Of a stretch of DNA of 6,764 nt, positions 1 through 6,764 are shown in pieces. Each line of letters starts with the position of its first letter. Within the stretch, counting starts at the first letter, position 1. The translations under genes and the position numbers were made by a program. Under the pieces are notes generated by a model. It worked only from the letters and a program-made list of their open reading frames with translations. It was not told the origin of the DNA and did no database searches. The stretch is from assembly GCA_947455015.1 (NCBI GenBank), contig CANGMY010000078.1:1-6764 (forward strand), read 5' to 3'. Source of the stretch: Microthrixaceae bacterium. GTDB lineage: Bacteria > Actinomycetota > Acidimicrobiia > Acidimicrobiales > Acidimicrobilacustridaceae.

Positions 1-3226
<3,226 letters not shown>

Positions 3227-3227
<1 letters not shown>

Positions 3228-4339
3228 CAGTTGGTTCCCTTCACGGAATCCATGAGTTCATCGAACATGGTGAACAAGTACGCGGCATCGTGCGGACCCG
3301 GCCCCGCTTCGGGGTGGTACTGCACACTGAATGCAGGAATATCGAGGCAGCGAAGTCCTTCGACCACACCATCGTTGAGGTTTCTGTGTGTGACCTCAAC
3401 CTTCGGACCGATCGAGCCGTCGTCGACTGCATAGTTGTGGTTCTGACTCGTGATCTCGACCGTTCCGGTTTCGAGACGGCAGACCGGGTGGTTGCCGCCG
3501 TGATGACCGAACGGAAGTTTGTAGGTTTCGGCGCCAAGCGCTGTTGCGAGCAACTGATGCCCGAGGCAGATGCCAAAGATCGGAACTTCGCCGAGCAACC
3601 CGTCGATGATTTGCGGGGCGCCAACCACCGCGGCGGGATCACCCGGACCATTCGAAAGAAACACGCCATCGGGATTGCGAGCGAGGACTTCAGACGCTGG
3701 TGTGTCGGCGGGAACTACTTCGACAGTTGCGATGCCCGAGAGATGACGAAGGATCGTGGTCTTGATGCCAAAGTCGTAGGCCACAACGCGCTTTGGGGTT
3801 CGACCGTCGGTACCGGTGAAGGCGAACTCATACGGCGATGCGCAGGTCACTGAGCTGACGAGATCAATACCACTGGTTCCATGCTCAGCCTTTGCAGCGG
3901 CCAGCAACGCCGATTCCGATGCAGTACCGAACGCGCCGGGCATGGCTCCAAGGTCGCGGATGTGTCGGGTGAGTCGGCGAGTATCGATGCCGGCAATGCC
4001 AGGAACACCGGCCTTCTGAAGGAACGATTCGAGATCGCCTTCGGCACGCCAGTTACTGCGGCGACGGGCCATGTCGCGAATGATGATGCCGCGGGTGAAT
4101 GGTCGACGTGATTCGTCGTCGAACGAAGTGACCCCATAGTTGCCGATGTGGGGATAGGTGAACGTAATGAGCTGACCGGCGTAGGAAGGATCGGTGATGA
4201 TCTCCTGATAGCCCGTGAGCGCGGTGTTGAACACAACTTCACCGGAGGTAACGCCGTCGTCGCGTCGAGCGCCGATTGCTTCACCTTCAAATACTGTGCC
4301 GTCGGCGAGAACCAGCAGTGCTTCTTCGATACCACTCAT
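3227..4339 (-). CDS. carA: Carbamoyl-phosphate synthase small subunit (glutaminase)
   Basis: CarA hydrolyses glutamine and passes the ammonia to CarB, with which it forms the cytoplasmic carbamoyl-phosphate synthase. The protein has 370 residues (E. coli 382). Residues 1-150 or so are the CPSase small-chain domain, starting with LADGTVFEGE and containing NTALTGYQEI. A class I glutamine amidotransferase domain fills about 184-365. It has LSNGPGDP, the nucleophile C258 in GICLGHQ, and H342 and E344 in QYHPEAGPGPH, so the Cys-His-Glu triad is complete. The frame extends 13 codons upstream to 4378. I chose the ATG at 4339 because GGAGAGG lies 7 bases before it, the N-terminus then fits the family, and the start forms a 4-base ATGA overlap with the pyrC stop. 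The 3' end shares one base with carB, so the two subunits are probably translationally coupled. No odd residues were seen. Confidence 0.97.
3236..3241 (-). promoter_or_regulatory. Ribosome binding site of carB
   Basis: AAGGGA lies in the last codons of carA, 8 bases before the carB ATG at 3227. It is weaker than the other three sites. Stop and start share a base (TGATG), so carB translation probably depends largely on ribosomes leaving carA. Confidence 0.55.
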
Positions 4340-5703
4340 CGTTGTGCCTCTCCGTCGAACACAGTGGGGACGCCGCACAGAAGTGTGTAGCGAACCTTGC
4401 CGCGCACGACGCGCCCCGCGTAGGGCGTGTTGTCGGATTTACTTGCAAGTGCTGCTGGGTCCACAGTCCATTCGAGCGCCGGATCGAAGATCACGAGATG
4501 CGCAGGCGCTTCGGCTTCGATGGTTCGGCCATGAATGTCGTCGATGCGAGCGATCGCCGCTGGGTTCCAGGACATCTTCGCCATGAATTCGGTCATCGTG
4601 AGGATTCCGGGTTCGACTAATTCGGTGATTCCAAGCGCGAGTGCGGTTTCGAGCCCAAGCATTCCGCACGGAGCGTGATCGAACGGAGCTTCCTTCACAT
4701 CGGACGTGTGCGGAGCGTGATCGGTCGCGATGGCATCGATTGTGCCGTCGGCAAGACCGGCCTTTACGGCTGCGACATCTTCTGCGCTTCGCAGAGGAGG
4801 ATTCACTTTAAAGACGGGGTCGTACGACGCGACTTCAGCGTGAGTAAGCGTGAAGTGATGCGGCGTTGCTTCAGCGGTGACGTTGAGGCCGCGAGCCTTT
4901 GCATCGCGAACCAACGCGACCGCGCCAGCGGTGGACAGATGCTGAAAGTGCACCGCCATTCCGGTGAGTCGTGAAAGGGCAATGTCTCGGAAGACCATGA
5001 GTTCTTCGGCTTCGGCGGGAATGCCGGGGATGCCCAAGCGACTCGACCACTCGCCTTCGTGCATATGGCCGCCCTGACTGAGCGCCTCGACCTCGCAGTG
5101 TTGGGCGAGCACAACAGGCTCAGGCAAACCTGACGCGTATTCGAGCGCCCGCCGCATAAGTCGGTCGTCCTGCACGCCACACCCATCGTCGGTGAAGATG
5201 CGGACACCGGCTGCAGCGAGTTCGGCCATGGGTGACAACGCATCGCCTTCGCGGCCGATCGTGATCGACCCGGAGGATCGAACATCACACAGGCCCGCAG
5301 CGATTCCGGCATCGAGAACCTGGCGAACGACCGCAACCGAATCGATCGTTGGTTCGGTGTTCGGCATTGCGACAATTGCGGTGTACCCGCCAAGTGCCGC
5401 CGCCCGACTGCCAGTTTCAATCGTTTCGGCTTCTTCACGACCCGGCTCGCGCAGGTGGGTATGAATATCGACAAACCCAGGAGCAACAACGCATCCGGCG
5501 GCATCGATGACGGGCGCATCGGCCAAACCGAGAGTTTTGAGATCAAGTGCAGTTCCGACTGCAGCGATTGTCCCGTCGGGCCGCACCGCAACATCGGCGA
5601 CTCGTTCCCCGGTTCGGTCGACAACGAGGCCGCCGGTGATGATCCATCCTGCTGACTCGGACACTGTTGCCTTTCGGTCGGTTGCGTTCAGTTGTTCAGA
5701 CAT
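4336..5703 (-). CDS. pyrC: Dihydroorotase, class I (zinc amidohydrolase)
   Basis: PyrC reversibly cyclises N-carbamoyl-L-aspartate to dihydroorotate, step three of UMP synthesis, in the cytoplasm. The 455-residue protein is an amidohydrolase TIM barrel with flanking beta-sandwich strands. Visible metal ligands are H81 and H83 (VDIHTHLREPG), H202 (AQHCE), H255 (FQHLS) and D328 (ATDHAPH). The TDDG motif at 171-174 supplies an Asp where class II enzymes carry a carboxylated lysine. This makes it a class I enzyme of the Bacillus/Aquifex type, not an E. coli-like class II one. MPNTEPT (113-119) and FKVNPPLR (298-305) are typical substrate-site segments. I chose the ATG at 5703, which overlaps pyrB by 8 bases, because GGGGAGG lies 8 bases before it. 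A GTG at 5664 would give 442 residues and remove a poorly conserved leader, but its ribosome site is weaker. The 3' end overlaps carA by 4 bases. Confidence 0.96.
   Translation of the reverse strand: MSEQLNATDRKATVSESAGWIITGGLVVDRTGERVADVAVRPDGTIAAVGTALDLKTLGLADAPVIDAAGCVVAPGFVDIHTHLREPGREEAETIETGSRAAALGGYTAIVAMPNTEPTIDSVAVVRQVLDAGIAAGLCDVRSSGSITIGREGDALSPMAELAAAGVRIFTDDGCGVQDDRLMRRALEYASGLPEPVVLAQHCEVEALSQGGHMHEGEWSSRLGIPGIPAEAEELMVFRDIALSRLTGMAVHFQHLSTAGAVALVRDAKARGLNVTAEATPHHFTLTHAEVASYDPVFKVNPPLRSAEDVAAVKAGLADGTIDAIATDHAPHTSDVKEAPFDHAPCGMLGLETALALGITELVEPGILTMTEFMAKMSWNPAAIARIDDIHGRTIEAEAPAHLVIFDPALEWTVDPAALASKSDNTPYAGRVVRGKVRYTLLCGVPTVFDGEAQR
4347..4353 (-). promoter_or_regulatory. Ribosome binding site of carA
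   Basis: GGAGAGG lies within the last codons of pyrC, 7 bases before the ATG at 4339. It decides the carA start, excluding the 13-codon upstream extension of the frame. A 4-base inverted repeat (TGTG at 4360-4363, CACA at 4343-4346) flanks it. Confidence 0.75.
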
Positions 5704-6676
5704 CGGCTTCGCCTCCCCATGTGGTTCCGCTTCCAAGAAGCAAGAACAACACCGCCATGCGAACGGCGACGCCGTTGCGGACCTGGTCGACAATCACGGT
5801 GTTGGGGTGGTCAGCTACTGCCGCGTCGATTTCGACACCGCGGTTCATCGGGCCTGGGTGCATGATCAGTGCGTGATCAGGCAGCAACTCGGCTCGCTTT
5901 TCGTTGAGCCCGAATCGATTGCTGTATTCGCGGATGCTGGGAATGAGCGCTTCGGTCATGCGTTCACGTTGCATGCGCAGCAAGTAACAGACATCGACCG
6001 TCGGTAACACCGCGTCGATGTCTGTACTGACCTTGACGGGCCAACCTTCGAGACTGGGCGGCAGCAACGTTGGTGGCGCAACGAGCGTGACATCGGCACC
6101 GAGCGCAGTAAACGCGGCAACGTTGCTGCGAGCGACGCGGGAGTGGCGAATATCGCCGACGATTGCGATTCGCTTTCCAGCGATATCACCGAAGCGCTGA
6201 CGAATTGTGTAGCAATCGAGCAGTGCCTGGGTGGGATGTTCGTGCCATCCGTCGCCAGCATTGATCACTGCGCTGGTCGCCCACTGAGCTACCTGGCGAG
6301 GGACGCCCGCCGATGCGTGACGAACAACGATCGCGTCGACGCCCATTGCTTCGATGGTTTCGATGGTGTCGCGAAGCGATTCGCCCTTCTTGACTGAAGA
6401 GGTGCTCACGCTGAAGTTCATGGTGTCGGCCGAAAGCCGCTTCGCTGCAGTCTCGAAACTGAGTCGTGTGCGAGTGGAGTCTTCGAAGAAGAGTGAGACA
6501 ACCGTTCGACCGCGAAGCGCAGGGACCTTGGGGATGGTTCGTTCACTGACTTCGACAAAGGAATCGGTGAGCGTCATGACTTCGCCGATACCGGCGGCGA
6601 CATCGGGGCCCAAGTCGGCGATGGAAAGAAGGTTGCGCATGCGACCGTGTCGAGGATTGCTGACTGGTCGACTCAC
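5696..6676 (-). CDS. pyrB: Aspartate carbamoyltransferase catalytic subunit
   Basis: PyrB condenses carbamoyl phosphate with L-aspartate to give N-carbamoyl-L-aspartate, the committed step of pyrimidine synthesis. It normally works as a trimer with active sites shared between chains. The 326-residue protein has the carbamoyl-phosphate domain first: FFEDSTRTRLSF with S67-T68-R69-T70-R71, the mobile loop SSVKKGES with K96/K97, and HPTQ at 147-150. The aspartate domain follows, with GDIRHSR (174-180), the R-x-Q motif at R234/Q236 and HPGPMNRG (273-280). All expected catalytic residues are present. The start is a GTG at 6676, overlapping the pyrR stop as GTGA. A GGGGAG 8 bases upstream supports it over the in-frame ATG at 6640, which lies just before the conserved core. 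No pyrI gene lies beside it, so the E. coli-type regulatory subunit is not expected; PyrR control is more likely. Confidence 0.97.
   Translation of the reverse strand: MSRPVSNPRHGRMRNLLSIADLGPDVAAGIGEVMTLTDSFVEVSERTIPKVPALRGRTVVSLFFEDSTRTRLSFETAAKRLSADTMNFSVSTSSVKKGESLRDTIETIEAMGVDAIVVRHASAGVPRQVAQWATSAVINAGDGWHEHPTQALLDCYTIRQRFGDIAGKRIAIVGDIRHSRVARSNVAAFTALGADVTLVAPPTLLPPSLEGWPVKVSTDIDAVLPTVDVCYLLRMQRERMTEALIPSIREYSNRFGLNEKRAELLPDHALIMHPGPMNRGVEIDAAVADHPNTVIVDQVRNGVAVRMAVLFLLLGSGTTWGGEADV
5712..5718 (-). promoter_or_regulatory. Ribosome binding site of pyrC
   Basis: GGGGAGG lies inside the 3' end of pyrB, 8 bases before the ATG at 5703. It is the strongest purine-rich site near the possible pyrC starts and favours this ATG over the GTG at 5664, which has only AAAGG, 5 bases before it. 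Confidence 0.78.
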
Positions 6677-6764
6677 TTGACCATCTCCCCGAGATCGACA
6701 CCGTCGGCGGTGACATCGACGGCCTCGTCGCGCCGCGTGGGGAGGTTCTTGCCGACGAAGTCGG
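6673..6764 (-). CDS. pyrR: PyrR C-terminal fragment, 5' end beyond the right edge
   Basis: Only the last 29 codons and the stop are inside the window. They begin DFVGKNLPTRRDEAV and end in GEMVK. The FVGKN-PT stretch followed by an acidic, valine-rich tail matches the C-terminus of PyrR, a phosphoribosyltransferase-fold protein. PyrR binds pyr mRNA when uridine nucleotides are plentiful and often also has weak uracil phosphoribosyltransferase activity. Its place directly before pyrB, overlapping by 4 bases, is the standard position in Gram-positive pyr operons. Catalytic and RNA-binding residues lie outside the window, so I cannot judge whether the protein is intact. In mycobacteria PyrR is reported to block translation of its own operon leader; the same is plausible here, but the leader is not visible. 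Confidence 0.9.
   Translation of the reverse strand, partial: DFVGKNLPTRRDEAVDVTADGVDLGEMVK
6685..6690 (-). promoter_or_regulatory. Ribosome binding site of pyrB
   Basis: GGGGAG lies within the last codons of pyrR, 8 bases before the GTG start of pyrB at 6676. It decides for that GTG as the pyrB start and indicates re-initiation by ribosomes finishing pyrR. Confidence 0.75.

Noticed and set aside
4803..5624. Open frame of 273 codons on the minus strand
   Set aside because: It is a shifted frame inside pyrC, rich in Ser, Arg and Pro, while the pyrC frame carries every metal ligand.

Overview
The window is an unbroken stretch of one operon for the de novo synthesis of pyrimidines. It is read entirely on the minus strand, from right to left: 3' end of pyrR, then pyrB, pyrC, carA and carB, with carB running off the left edge. 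Every base except the last one or two at each edge lies in a recognised gene. Neighbouring genes overlap by 4, 8, 4 and 1 bases, so there is no intergenic DNA. No RNA gene, repeat, mobile element, CRISPR array, promoter or terminator was seen.

Together the genes supply the first three steps to UMP. CarA and CarB make carbamoyl phosphate from glutamine, bicarbonate and ATP. PyrB joins it to aspartate, and PyrC closes the ring to dihydroorotate. The PyrR remnant implies that the operon is controlled at the RNA level by a uridine-nucleotide-responsive protein, acting on a leader upstream of (right of) this window. CarB also keeps its C-terminal allosteric domain with the usual nucleotide-binding residues, so feedback on the enzyme is likely too. 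Each complete enzyme has its catalytic residues, and I found no frameshift or internal stop.

The organism is probably a member of the Actinomycetota with moderately high GC (mid-50s percent by eye, not computed). The gene order pyrR-pyrB-pyrC-carA-carB and the protein motifs fit that phylum. Unlike the Mycobacterium operon, there is no small gene between pyrC and carA. Together with the moderate GC this makes me think of a lineage such as Acidimicrobiia, but that is inference.

I do not see a previously undescribed system here. The points most worth a second look are the direct pyrC-carA junction, an N-half ATP-grasp loop in CarB that resembles the C-half loop, and a weak hairpin around the carA ribosome binding site.
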